64,000 nt of DNA from Ensifer adhaerens (lineage in GTDB: Bacteria > Pseudomonadota > Alphaproteobacteria > Rhizobiales > Rhizobiaceae). How positions within the stretch are numbered: position 1 is the stretch's first letter; every line of letters starts with the position of its first letter. Below, in pieces: positions 17,861-26,302 of the stretch. The stretch spans positions 1 to 64,000 of the forward strand of contig NZ_LGAP01000030.1 of the NCBI RefSeq assembly GCF_001270265.1, written 5' to 3'. The notes under the pieces were generated by a model. That model saw only the letters and a list, made by a program, of their open reading frames with translations. It was not told the DNA's origin and did not search any database. Position numbers and translations under genes: made by a program.

Positions 17861-18643
17861 CTAACCCTTAATTCGCGCATGTACATTGGTAAGCGCTCGC
17901 GCCAAGGCGTCTGATCCGCCCTCTTGTTCGAAGTCCCGGAAAGCTTGCTCATTCAATCCACCCTTGGTGGAAAACTCGCGGCTGAGCTCGATGAACGCAA
18001 CATCCTCGCCCGCCGCAGCCGCCGTTTGCGACAGCTCCGCAAACAGCGGAGCGAGATAGGCGCGGGCTTTTTCTTCCGGCAGCCCTCGATCGGCGAGCCA
18101 CTCCGTCGTGCGCTGCATGATCCCGAAATAGGTGCCCATCAGGGCGCTCGCCGCTGCGAGGAGATCGTATTCTTCCCTGGTATCGCATTCCACGGCGTTG
18201 CCGAGCGCATTGAAGATCGCAGCGGTTTGATGATCCGGCGGATAGACGGCCGTGACACCTTTCCGCCTGGACACAAAAGGCAGTGGAATAGCCTGGGTCA
18301 GGTGCACGTCCGCCCCGATCCAGTCCGATAGCGTGGGTCGGCCGGTTGCTGCGATGACGCTGATTACCTTCTGGCCGTCGCGGAACCGGAGGGGGCGGAT
18401 GACCGCTTCGGCGATCTGCGGCCGGATCGCAAGGACGACGGTATCGCACTCATCGATGATCGTCTGATTGTCGACTGAGACGACAACGTTGGGGAGATCG
18501 GCGGCGAGTTTTGCGGAAATTTCCGCATTGCGCGACGAAAGCATGACCTGCGACACGGCGACTGGCTTGGCGAGAAGGCCACGCACCATTGCGTCGGTGA
18601 TCGTGCCGGTTCCGATGAATCCGATCTTCTGAGGGAGGGGCAT
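17861..18643 (-). CDS. Pyrroline-carboxylate reductase family protein (ProC-like)
   Basis: 260 residues. The N-terminal Rossmann motif is KIGFIGTGTITDAMVRGLL, followed by the ProC dimerisation/active-site half (ASALMGTYFGIMQRTTEWLA and a late REFSTKGGLNEQ in place of the usual T-x-P-G-G-x-T). It starts three bases after the GntR gene upstream, so the two are co-transcribed away from the hydroxyproline-type operon. A role in reducing a pyrroline or pyrroline-hydroxycarboxylate intermediate fits, but substitutions in the C-terminal motif mean it may not be a standard proline-biosynthetic ProC. Confidence 0.78.
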   Translation of the reverse strand: MPLPQKIGFIGTGTITDAMVRGLLAKPVAVSQVMLSSRNAEISAKLAADLPNVVVSVDNQTIIDECDTVVLAIRPQIAEAVIRPLRFRDGQKVISVIAATGRPTLSDWIGADVHLTQAIPLPFVSRRKGVTAVYPPDHQTAAIFNALGNAVECDTREEYDLLAAASALMGTYFGIMQRTTEWLADRGLPEEKARAYLAPLFAELSQTAAAAGEDVAFIELSREFSTKGGLNEQAFRDFEQEGGSDALARALTNVHARIKG

Positions 18644-18646
18644 GGT

Positions 18647-19366
18647 CTATTCCGCAGCCGCGAGGGGACCGAAAGCGACGTCGGTCGTGTAGTTTTCGCG
18701 CAGGAACGCGATGAAGTTGTCCTGGAATTGACGGGTATGGGCATGCGCCAGTTCATCGGCGCGCTCGACGTTCTTTTCCCGGATCGCCTCCAGCATCAGT
18801 TCATGCTCGTCGGTCAAGAGATAGCCGTCGCCCGTGCGCTCGAGATACTCGAAATGCAGGTGCAGCATGCGCTGACCCTGGTTGAGCAGCCGCTCGTAAA
18901 AGGAGGCGAGATAGGTGTTCTTCCCGGCGTAGGCGACGGCCATGTGGAATTGCTTGTTGGCCTCCGACATCTTCAGGTGAAGGCCGGTCCTGACCGCGGC
19001 CTCGAATTCCTTCTGGCGTTTGGCGATGATCTTCAGATCCGCATCGGTCCGAAGCGCTGCGGCAAGCCGCGTGTTCATGCGCTGGGCGACATCGAGCGCC
19101 TCGACATACTTTGGAAAGCTGGCGACCTCGATCGGGGCGACGATCGTACTGCGATTGGAAAGCGTAACCACCAGATCCTCGCCCGCCAGCCGGATCAGCG
19201 CCTCGCGCACGGGCGAACGGGACATGTCGAAGCGTTCGGCAAGCGTCGTCTCATCCAGGAGCTGGCCCGGGGGCAGGGCGAGGGCGAGGATTTCGTTTCG
19301 CAGCGTGTCATAGACGCTTTTCCAGCCGGTGCCGCGCACCCGTTTCGATTCAATTTCGTCAGACAC
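18647..19366 (-). CDS. GntR-family regulator, FCD type
   Basis: 239 residues. Winged helix at about 12-80 (LAERFDMSRSPVREALIRLA) and an all-helical FCD effector domain with metal-site residues (NKQFHMAVAYAGKN, DEHELMLEAIREKN). It is divergent from the importer/catabolic operon that starts at 19565, and paired TGTCG/CGACA dyads lie between. The likely role is a repressor of hydroxyproline-type catabolism relieved by a pathway compound, comparable to HypR of Sinorhizobium; the equivalence is inferred from context. Confidence 0.88.
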   Translation of the reverse strand: MSDEIESKRVRGTGWKSVYDTLRNEILALALPPGQLLDETTLAERFDMSRSPVREALIRLAGEDLVVTLSNRSTIVAPIEVASFPKYVEALDVAQRMNTRLAAALRTDADLKIIAKRQKEFEAAVRTGLHLKMSEANKQFHMAVAYAGKNTYLASFYERLLNQGQRMLHLHFEYLERTGDGYLLTDEHELMLEAIREKNVERADELAHAHTRQFQDNFIAFLRENYTTDVAFGPLAAAE

Positions 19367-19437
19367 TTACGTCCCTTTCCGTATTTCACCGGCATTGGGC
19401 CAGAAAAACGACCGCGCAGCAATTGTAAAATTTCCGC

Positions 19438-19492
19438 TTGACTTTGTCGACACGGAGACGACATAAATTTGTCAGTCGACACGTAGCCGACA
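19438..19492 (+). promoter_or_regulatory. Promoter with two GntR-type operators
   Basis: A possible -35 TTGACT (19438-19443) lies 17 bases before a -10-like ACATAA (19461-19466). Two near-identical 18-mers start at 19446 and 19475 (GTCGACACG-n-AG-n-CGACA), 29 bases apart. The first, with the preceding T, forms the dyad TGTCG-N9-CGACA and falls between the promoter boxes. This is where a repressor from the divergent GntR gene would act. Confidence 0.6.
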
Positions 19493-19564
19493 CAAAAAGA
19501 CAAAAGAACGGCCGCAGCCGACCGGTGGAACAGCGCATAACGCGCGCAAAAATGGGGTATGCAC

Positions 19565-20398
19565 ATGCTTTCGAGAGTGATGACGTCCGCGCTGCGGGCG
19601 ACGGCGGCGCTCGTCCTGGTGGCGAGCCTTTCTCCTACGGCCGCATCGGCTGAGACCGCAGAAGGATATTGGCAGGGCGTCCAGAAGACCGGGACGCTGC
19701 GTTGCGGAGCGGCGGGGGGCCCGCCCTATGTCATGCGTGGTCCGGCAAGCGGGGGGTATTCCGGCTTCTTCGCCGACCTCTGCCGGGAATTCGCGGAAGT
19801 CCTGAAGGTGAAGCCCGAATTCGTCGACACGACCTGGGACAATATCGTCGCCGGACTTCAGGCCGGCAAATGGGACGTGTCGCTGGCGCTCAACCGCACA
19901 CCGGCACGGGCCATGGCCGTTCAGTTCTCCGTTCCGGCGATGGAGTATCAGATCTCACTTGCCTACAACAAGGACAACCCGAAGATCCCGGCTGGTGCGG
20001 CCGCAGTCGCCGATATCGACAAGGCCGACGTCACGCTTGCGGTCATGTCGGGAACGGCACAGGACAAGGCCATCTCGGCGGCAATCAAGAATGCAACGAT
20101 CCTTCGGCTCCCCGGCAACGACGAAACTCGTCTGGCCGTCGTCTCCCGCCGCGCCGACATCCTCGTCGATGCTTCGGATACCAATCAGCTCTTCACGCAG
20201 TCCAACCCGGATTGGGCGGTCGCTTTGAACCCTACCCCGGCACTTGCCAAGCAAGGCGTTGCCTTCGGGCTACCGCACCAGCTTTCGGCGGCCGATGTCG
20301 AAGTGGTCAACATCTTCCTCGAGGAGAAGGTCGCCACCGGTCACGTGCAGGACCTGATCCGCAAGGCCGTCGACGACGTCTTGAAAGCGTCGAACTGA
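19565..20398 (+). CDS. PAAT-family periplasmic substrate-binding protein of the hydroxyproline-type operon
   Basis: 277 residues. Signal peptide about 1-28 (ALVLVASLSPTAASAE) and a family 3 binding fold (TLRCGAAGGPPYVMRGPASG, GYSGFFADLCREFAEVLKV, NIVAGLQAGKWDVSLALNRT). The ATG at 19565 is better spaced from GGGG than the ATG six bases upstream. It heads an operon of importer plus catabolic genes. Hydroxyproline or another proline analogue is the expected ligand. It is followed by a hairpin that may favour its expression over the membrane genes. Confidence 0.9.
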   Translation: MLSRVMTSALRATAALVLVASLSPTAASAETAEGYWQGVQKTGTLRCGAAGGPPYVMRGPASGGYSGFFADLCREFAEVLKVKPEFVDTTWDNIVAGLQAGKWDVSLALNRTPARAMAVQFSVPAMEYQISLAYNKDNPKIPAGAAAVADIDKADVTLAVMSGTAQDKAISAAIKNATILRLPGNDETRLAVVSRRADILVDASDTNQLFTQSNPDWAVALNPTPALAKQGVAFGLPHQLSAADVEVVNIFLEEKVATGHVQDLIRKAVDDVLKASN

Positions 20399-20407
20399 AC
20401 GATGACG

Positions 20408-20430
20408 GAGCCGGGCGGATGTCCCGGCTC
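20408..20430 (+). terminator. Intercistronic hairpin after the binding-protein gene
   Basis: GAGCCGGG (20408-20415) pairs with CCCGGCTC (20423-20430) over a seven-base loop, ten bases after the stop. No U-run follows. Such stems commonly raise the amount of binding-protein mRNA relative to downstream genes. Confidence 0.5.
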
Positions 20431-20460
20431 TACACCACTTGTCGGCCAAGGAGGAATGTC

Positions 20461-21237
20461 ATGACGTCCGCATCCGCTCCGCTCGTCTCGATCCGCTCGC
20501 TTCACAAGAGCTACGGTCCGCATATTCAGGTGCTCAAGGGGCTCGATATCGAGATGAAGCCCGGCGAGCGCGTGGTCGTCATCGGGCCCTCGGGCGGTGG
20601 CAAGTCGACGCTTCTGCGCGTGATGATGGGCCTCGAAAAGATCGACAGCGGCTCGATCACCTTTGGCGGAAAGCCCTATATCTCGTCCGCGAACGCTGAC
20701 GCGAAGACCGCCATCAACACCGACGTCCGCCGTTCCATCGGCATGGTGTTCCAACATTATACGCTGTTTCCGCATCTCAGCGTCATCCAGAACCTCGTGC
20801 TCGCCCCCTGCAAGGTGCGCGGCGAGAAGAAGGCGAGCGCCACACAGCGGGCGCAGGCCCTGCTTGAACGCTTCGGCCTTGGCGGCAAGGCGAACGCTTT
20901 TCCGGCCCAGCTCTCCGGCGGGCAGAAGCAACGGGTCGCGATCGCCCGCGCCCTGATGCTCGATCCGAAATTGATGCTGTTTGACGAAGTGACCTCGGCG
21001 CTCGATCCGGAGCTCGTGGCCGAAGTCGAGCAGGTGATCCTCCAGCTCGCCGAGCAAAACCTGCCGATGATGATCGTCACCCATGACATGTGGTTCGCGA
21101 AGAACATCGCCTCCCGCGTCATATTCTGCGCCGGCGGGGTGGTCGTGGAGGACGGCCCACCGGAACAGGTTCTGGGCTCGCCGCGCGAGGAACGAACGCG
21201 CGATTTCATCGACCGCGTCTTTCACATCAAGCAATAG
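20461..21237 (+). CDS. PAAT-family ABC transporter ATP-binding protein
   Basis: 258 residues. Walker A GPSGGGKST, Q-loop MVFQHYTLFPHLSV, signature LSGGQKQRVAIARAL, Walker B LMLFDEVTSALDPE and switch His in MIVTHDMWFAKN. The ATG follows AAGGAGGAATGTC. It lies between the binding protein and two permeases. DEV in place of the commoner DEP after Walker B is seen in other members of this group and should not impair activity. Confidence 0.92.
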   Translation: MTSASAPLVSIRSLHKSYGPHIQVLKGLDIEMKPGERVVVIGPSGGGKSTLLRVMMGLEKIDSGSITFGGKPYISSANADAKTAINTDVRRSIGMVFQHYTLFPHLSVIQNLVLAPCKVRGEKKASATQRAQALLERFGLGGKANAFPAQLSGGQKQRVAIARALMLDPKLMLFDEVTSALDPELVAEVEQVILQLAEQNLPMMIVTHDMWFAKNIASRVIFCAGGVVVEDGPPEQVLGSPREERTRDFIDRVFHIKQ

Positions 21238-21240
21238 GAG

Positions 21241-21909
21241 ATGGCGGTGAACTATACGTTCGACTTCAACGCCGTTTCCCTCGGTCCGCTTTTAGATGGG
21301 CTGATAGTCACCCTGAAACTGACGGTCGCCGCCAACATCATCGGCGTCGTGCTCGGCTTCCCCTTGGCACTGCTCATCATGAGCCGTGTTTCGGCCATCC
21401 GCATGCCGGCGATGCTGTTCGTCGAGTTCTTCCGCTGCACGCCGGCCATCGTTCAGATCGTCTGGTTTTTTTATTGCGTGCCGATGCTCTTCAACGTGTT
21501 CCTCGGATCAACGACCATGGGCATCCTGGCGCTCGGCCTGAACCTTATGGCTTTCAATGCGGAGGCCTATCGCGCCTCGATCCAGGCGGTCCCGCGCGAG
21601 CAGGTCGATGCCGGCATTGCTCTTGGGCTTAATCCGCTCCAGCGCGTCCTTTACATCGTGCTGCCCAATGCGCTGCGCGCCTCCGTCCCGGTGCTGCTGA
21701 CCAACGGCATCGTCATCTTCCAGCAAAGCGCCCTGGTTGCAATCGTTGCCGTGCAGGACCTGATGTACCAGGCAAAGACGCTGGCGACCGAAACCTACCG
21801 GCCGATCGAAACCTTCACCATCGCTGCGCTCATCTACTTCGCGGTATCTTTCCCGGTCACGCAGATCGTCGGTCATCTCGAACGCCGCCGTCAGGTCATG
21901 ACGAGCTAG
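21241..21909 (+). CDS. PAAT-family ABC transporter permease 1 (hydroxyproline-type operon)
   Basis: 222 residues with five or so hydrophobic helices. The coupling loop is EQVDAGIALGLNPLQRVLYI followed by VLPNALRAS. It starts three bases after the ATPase stop, with AGGAG overlapping that stop. It pairs with the next gene as a GlnP/HisM-like heterodimer. Confidence 0.92.
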   Translation: MAVNYTFDFNAVSLGPLLDGLIVTLKLTVAANIIGVVLGFPLALLIMSRVSAIRMPAMLFVEFFRCTPAIVQIVWFFYCVPMLFNVFLGSTTMGILALGLNLMAFNAEAYRASIQAVPREQVDAGIALGLNPLQRVLYIVLPNALRASVPVLLTNGIVIFQQSALVAIVAVQDLMYQAKTLATETYRPIETFTIAALIYFAVSFPVTQIVGHLERRRQVMTS

Positions 21910-21919
21910 GAGGCAGCCA

Positions 21920-22585
21920 ATGTCGCTCGATTTCTCAGTTCTCCTGCGCTTCCAGGAAGCGCTCGCGCTTGGTCTGTGGACGACCGTGAAGCTGACGCTC
22001 ATCTGCATCGTGCTGGGGTGCTCGCTCGGCTTCCTCGTCGGTCTTTCCAGAACGTCGCCGAGTGCGATCGTGCGCGGCATTGCCAGTATCTATGTGGAGT
22101 TCTTCCGCGGGACGCCGGTGCTGATCCAGCTCTTCTGGATCTTTTTCTGCCTGCCGCTGGTGCTCGGCGTGGAACTCTCCAATCTGGCCTCCGGCGTCAT
22201 CGCGCTGACGCTCTACATGGGCGCGATAACCAGCGAGACGTTTCGCGCGTCGCTCAAATCCGTCGGGCGCGAGCAGATGGATGCCTGCATCGCGCTCGGC
22301 CTACCGCGACGGGTTCAGGTGACGAATGTGATCCTGCCGCAGGCGGTGCTTCGTGCCGCGCCGACGCTTTTGTCCAATTGCATCAGCCTGTTCAAGGAAA
22401 GTGCGCTGGTCTCGGCCGTGGGCATGGCCGATCTGATGTTCGTCGGCCAGAACATTTCCAACAACACGGCCCGGCCCGTCGAGGTGCTGACGATCGTCGC
22501 CCTCATCTACTTCGCCATCGCTTTTCCGCTGACACGGGCCGTCACGCTCGTCGAAGGCCGCATCCTCAAGAAACTCGCCATCTGA
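21920..22585 (+). CDS. PAAT-family ABC transporter permease 2 (hydroxyproline-type operon)
   Basis: 221 residues, paralogous to the preceding permease, with EAA-type loop EQMDACIALGLPRRVQVTNV and ILPQAVLRAAPT. It is ten bases downstream of the first permease with AGGAGG in the gap. It completes the importer before the operon switches to enzymes. Confidence 0.92.
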   Translation: MSLDFSVLLRFQEALALGLWTTVKLTLICIVLGCSLGFLVGLSRTSPSAIVRGIASIYVEFFRGTPVLIQLFWIFFCLPLVLGVELSNLASGVIALTLYMGAITSETFRASLKSVGREQMDACIALGLPRRVQVTNVILPQAVLRAAPTLLSNCISLFKESALVSAVGMADLMFVGQNISNNTARPVEVLTIVALIYFAIAFPLTRAVTLVEGRILKKLAI

Positions 22586-22611
22586 TCCGAATCCCAAGAC
22601 AGGAGACACTC

Positions 22612-23487
22612 ATGAAACTCTCAGGCGTCATGCCGGCCCTCGTCACTCCCTTCGACGCGAACAACCGGGTCGATTTCAAAGCTTTGGAAAAGCACATGAC
22701 GGCGCTTCGCGCGGCCGGCGTCACCGGCTGGGTGCCGATGGGATCGACCGGGGAATATTTCTCCATGTCGAACGCAGAACGTGAGGACGTGCTGAAGTTC
22801 GTCAAGGATTTTGCCAACGAAGGCGAGGCGCTGATCGCCGGCACAAATGCGCCGGCCACCCGCGAGGTGATCGAGAACACAGTACGGGCGAAAGAAATCG
22901 GCTACGACACCGTGCTGCTGGCGACCCCCTTCTATACCCGCCCGACGCAGGAGGAACTGCTTGCCCATTACCAAGCCGTACTTGATGCGACAAACGTCAA
23001 CCTCGTGCTCTACAACTATCCGCCGAAGGACGGCATCGAGATATCCTTCGAATTGCTGGATGCACTCGCAGATGATCCGCGCGTAATCGGAATCAAGGAA
23101 AGCTCGGGTATTCTACAGCGCGCCGTCGACATCCATGCGCGCTATCACGGTCGAATCGACCTGATTTCCGGCTCCGACGACATTGCCCTCGACTTTATGT
23201 TCTGGGGTGCCGACTGCTGGATCTGCGGCCCGGCCAACTGCATGGCCAAGGCCTGCGTTGATCTCGACCGCACGTTCCGTTCCGGCGATCTCGCCAAGGC
23301 CCGCGAGCAGATGACGACGCTCTATCGGGCGATGAACATCCTCGAAAGCGGGAAGTTCGTGCAGAAGATCAAATACGGCTGCGAGCTTCAGGGCACACCG
23401 GTCGGCATGTGCCGTGCGCCGCTCGGTGAGTTGACCGAGCAGGAGAAGGCAGACTTCCGCGCGGCGGTCGCGCCGATCTTGAACTGA
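22612..23487 (+). CDS. DHDPS/NAL-family lyase, probable pyrroline-4-hydroxy-2-carboxylate deaminase
   Basis: 291 residues forming a TIM barrel of the dihydrodipicolinate synthase superfamily. The family Tyr is in NLVLYNYPPKDG and the Schiff-base Lys in VIGIKESSG; GSTGEYFSMSNAE binds a carboxylate. GGAGACACTC precedes the ATG. Alone it could be any family member. Next to a D-amino-acid dehydrogenase, a 2-oxoglutarate semialdehyde dehydrogenase and a proline-racemase-family enzyme, it fits the deaminase that converts pyrroline-4-hydroxy-2-carboxylate to 2-oxoglutarate semialdehyde. The specific role is inferred. Confidence 0.82.
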   Translation: MKLSGVMPALVTPFDANNRVDFKALEKHMTALRAAGVTGWVPMGSTGEYFSMSNAEREDVLKFVKDFANEGEALIAGTNAPATREVIENTVRAKEIGYDTVLLATPFYTRPTQEELLAHYQAVLDATNVNLVLYNYPPKDGIEISFELLDALADDPRVIGIKESSGILQRAVDIHARYHGRIDLISGSDDIALDFMFWGADCWICGPANCMAKACVDLDRTFRSGDLAKAREQMTTLYRAMNILESGKFVQKIKYGCELQGTPVGMCRAPLGELTEQEKADFRAAVAPILN

Positions 23488-23494
23488 CAGGACT

Positions 23495-23520
23495 GAGCCG
23501 GAGGCTTTTCCCTCCGGCTC
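23495..23520 (+). terminator. 10-bp intercistronic hairpin
   Basis: GAGCCGGAGG (23495-23504) pairs perfectly with CCTCCGGCTC (23511-23520) over a CTTTTC loop. It lies seven bases after the deaminase stop and 25 before the next start. It lacks a U-tract, so partial termination or mRNA stabilisation is more likely than full stop. Confidence 0.5.
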
Positions 23521-23545
23521 CCCGAGCTTTCGAGGAGCAGCCCCC

Positions 23546-24784
23546 GTGTCATCCATCGCCGTCGTCGGCGCCGGCATCATCGGCACAACAATCGCCTACC
23601 GACTTCAGCGCTGCGGCTTCACGGTGACGCTGATCGATCGCGATGCGCCGGGTAGGGGCGCATCCTATGGCAACATGGCGAGCATCGCCGTCACGGAGTT
23701 CATGCCGGCCTCGCGCCCCAGCGTCTGGGCGCAGATGCCGAAATGGCTGATCGATCCGCAAGGGCCTGTTCGCATCCGGCCGGCCTACATACCGAAGCTG
23801 ATCCCCTGGTTCGTGCGTTTTCTTGCCGCCAGCCGGCCCTCGAAGCTGCGTGAACTGGAGGCGGCGGGGGCTGCCCTTTGTGGCCGCGTGCATGAGGACC
23901 TCGATGCGTTGCTGCAGGAAACGCGGCTCACTTCCATGTTGAGCGCAAAAGGTTGCCTTAGCCTCTATGCCGACGAGGCGGAGTTTCACGCCGACCGCGA
24001 CCACATCGAAGTTCTGAAGCGCTTTGGCTTCCGCCATGAAATCCTCGCCGGCAACGCCATCCGCGATATCGAGCCTGCCTTGACCAGGAAGATCACCAAG
24101 GCCGTGCTGCTTCCCGACAATCGTTCAGTGGCCAACCCTTACCTTCTGGTGGCGGCGCTTGCCGAGAAGTTACAGGCGCTCGGCGGCCGCATTCAGTCCG
24201 GCGAGGTCGTCAGCTTCGAGGAAGGCGAGGGCGGCGTTTCGGCGCTGCGCTTTGCCGACGGACGCCGGTTGGCGACGGATCGCGTGGTCCTGGCGGCCGG
24301 CGCGTTTACCGGCCGGCTGTCGCGTCTGATCGGCGAGCCGATCCCGCTCGAAACCGAGCGCGGCTATCACACGCAGATCATGGCGCCCGGCATTTCCTTG
24401 GACCATTCCATCATCTGGCCGGCGCGCGCCTTTATGGTGACGCCGACGGCGGGTGGCATCCGCGTTGGCGGGACCGTGGAGATGGCGGGGCTTGATGCAG
24501 CCCCTGACTATCGCCGCGCGAAGGTGCTGGTGAAGCGGGCAATCGAAGCGCTGCCCGCCCTAAAAGTCGAACAGACGAGTGAATGGATGGGGCATCGTCC
24601 TGCTCTGCCGGACACGGTTCCCGTCATCGGCCCCTCGGCCAAGCGCAAGAACGTCTTTTATGCCACCGGCCACGGCCATCTCGGTCTCACCTATGCTGCC
24701 ACGACCGGCCGCCTGATCGTCGACCTCATGATGGGCGCAACCCCGCCCATCGATCTTAAACCCTACCGCGTCGACCGTTTCTGA
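23546..24784 (+). CDS. FAD-dependent D-amino-acid dehydrogenase, probable D-hydroxyproline dehydrogenase
   Basis: 412 residues, GTG start after GAGGAG. Dinucleotide motif VVGAGIIGTTIAYRLQRCG, then DRDAPGRGASYGNMASIA. The C-terminal FAD motif is FYATGHGHLGLTYAATTGRL, as in DadA-type enzymes. The family oxidises D-amino acids to imino acids and passes electrons to the respiratory chain. Here the likely substrate is cis-4-hydroxy-D-proline made by the racemase-family enzyme at 26303, giving the substrate for the lyase just upstream. Substrate assignment rests on context. Confidence 0.84.
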   Translation: MSSIAVVGAGIIGTTIAYRLQRCGFTVTLIDRDAPGRGASYGNMASIAVTEFMPASRPSVWAQMPKWLIDPQGPVRIRPAYIPKLIPWFVRFLAASRPSKLRELEAAGAALCGRVHEDLDALLQETRLTSMLSAKGCLSLYADEAEFHADRDHIEVLKRFGFRHEILAGNAIRDIEPALTRKITKAVLLPDNRSVANPYLLVAALAEKLQALGGRIQSGEVVSFEEGEGGVSALRFADGRRLATDRVVLAAGAFTGRLSRLIGEPIPLETERGYHTQIMAPGISLDHSIIWPARAFMVTPTAGGIRVGGTVEMAGLDAAPDYRRAKVLVKRAIEALPALKVEQTSEWMGHRPALPDTVPVIGPSAKRKNVFYATGHGHLGLTYAATTGRLIVDLMMGATPPIDLKPYRVDRF

Positions 24785-24815
24785 GATTGGCGCAGGGCAA
24801 ACGGAAAGAAAAACC

Positions 24816-26291
24816 ATGCGAAGCGAACTCTATATCGACGGCAAGTGGACCGCCGCGTCCGACGGCAAGACGTTTGAAGTCGTCAACCCGGCAACGGAAG
24901 AGGTCATCCACCGGATCTCGGCAGCGACCGCCAAGGATGTCGACAGCGCCGTCAAGGCCGCTCGGCGTGCTTTCGACAGGGATGGCTGGCCGAAGCTGAC
25001 CGGTGCCCAGCGCGCTCGATATCTACGTGCCATCGCGGCAGGCATCCGCGCCCGGCAGGCGGAAATCGCCCGCCTCGAGGTGCTCGACAATGGCAAGCCG
25101 CTCCCTGAAGCTGACTGGGACATCGCCGATGCAGCCGGCTGTTTCGATTTCTACGCGGGCCTTGCCGAACAACTCGACAACGATCCGGAAGAAGCGATTG
25201 CACTTGCGGACGATCGCTTCACTTCAAAGGCCGTGCGCGAACCGATCGGCGTCGCAGGCGCCATCATCCCGTGGAACTACCCGCTCCTCATGGCCTCATG
25301 GAAGGTCGCGCCGGCGCTTGCCGCCGGCTGTACTGTGGTGCTGAAGCCTGCCGAAGTGACCTCGCTGACGGCGCTGGAACTCGCAGCCATCGCTGACGAG
25401 ATCGGCCTGCCACCGGGCGTGCTCAACATCGTCCCGGGAGCGGGTTCTGTCGCCGGCCAGGCGATCATCGACCACAGCCAAGTCGACAAACTCGCCTTTA
25501 CCGGGTCCGGCCCTGTCGGCTCGAAGATCATGGCTGCAGCCGCTCGCGACATCAAGCGGGTCAGCCTCGAACTCGGCGGCAAGTCGCCCTTCGTCGTGTT
25601 CGACGATGCGGACATCGAAAAGGCGGTCGAGTGGATCCTGTTCGGCATCTTCTGGAACCAGGGTCAGGTCTGCTCGGCAACCTCGCGTGTTCTGGTGCAG
25701 GACGGGATCTATGGTGCGTTGCTGAAACGGCTGATCGAGGAGGCAAACAAGATCCGTATCGGTGACGGCCTTGACGAGGGCGTGCTGCTCGGCCCGCTCG
25801 TCTCGAAAAGGCAATATGAACAGGTTGTCGCAGCCATCGATGCCGCCAACTCGGCCGGCGCGACGGTCGCCTGCGGGGGCACGCGTCCGGAGGGTTTTGA
25901 CAGGGGCTATTACTTGCGCCCCACGGTCCTCACCGATGTACCGCTCGACAGCGCCGCCTGGGTCGAGGAAATCTTCGGCCCGGTCGTCTGCGTGCGCCCC
26001 TTCAAGACGGAGGAGGAGGCGGTCGCACTTGCCAACGATACCCGCTTCGGCCTTGCAGCTGCCGTCATGTCCAGGGACGACACGCGCGCAGAGCGCGTGG
26101 CGAAGGCGTTCCGCGCCGGCATCGTCTGGATCAACTGCTCGCAGCCCACCTTCACCGAAGCGCCCTGGGGTGGCTACAAGGAATCCGGGATCGGCCGTGA
26201 ACTCGGCCGCTGGGGTCTGAACAACTACCTGGAGACCAAGCAGATCACGAAATACATGAGCGAAGATCCCTGGGGCTGGTACATCAAGTAG
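24816..26291 (+). CDS. Aldehyde dehydrogenase, probable 2-oxoglutarate semialdehyde dehydrogenase
   Basis: 491 residues, NAD(P)-dependent ALDH superfamily. N-terminal PWNYPLLMASWKVAPALAAG, cofactor site FTGSGPVGSKIM, general-base Glu in LELGGKSPFVVFDDAD, nucleophile Cys in NQGQVCSATSR and the closing EEIFGPVV. By sequence it resembles betaine/semialdehyde dehydrogenases. In this operon the expected reaction is oxidation of 2-oxoglutarate semialdehyde to 2-oxoglutarate, the last step of hydroxyproline breakdown. A second, sequence-distinct enzyme for the same reaction probably lies at 46585. Confidence 0.85.
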   Translation: MRSELYIDGKWTAASDGKTFEVVNPATEEVIHRISAATAKDVDSAVKAARRAFDRDGWPKLTGAQRARYLRAIAAGIRARQAEIARLEVLDNGKPLPEADWDIADAAGCFDFYAGLAEQLDNDPEEAIALADDRFTSKAVREPIGVAGAIIPWNYPLLMASWKVAPALAAGCTVVLKPAEVTSLTALELAAIADEIGLPPGVLNIVPGAGSVAGQAIIDHSQVDKLAFTGSGPVGSKIMAAAARDIKRVSLELGGKSPFVVFDDADIEKAVEWILFGIFWNQGQVCSATSRVLVQDGIYGALLKRLIEEANKIRIGDGLDEGVLLGPLVSKRQYEQVVAAIDAANSAGATVACGGTRPEGFDRGYYLRPTVLTDVPLDSAAWVEEIFGPVVCVRPFKTEEEAVALANDTRFGLAAAVMSRDDTRAERVAKAFRAGIVWINCSQPTFTEAPWGGYKESGIGRELGRWGLNNYLETKQITKYMSEDPWGWYIK

Positions 26292-26302
26292 GAGCCGGTG
26301 CG

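Noticed and set aside
20461-21237. DEV instead of DEP after Walker B in the importer ATPase
   Set aside because: The catalytic Asp and Glu are intact and this variant is common among amino-acid-type ABC ATPases.
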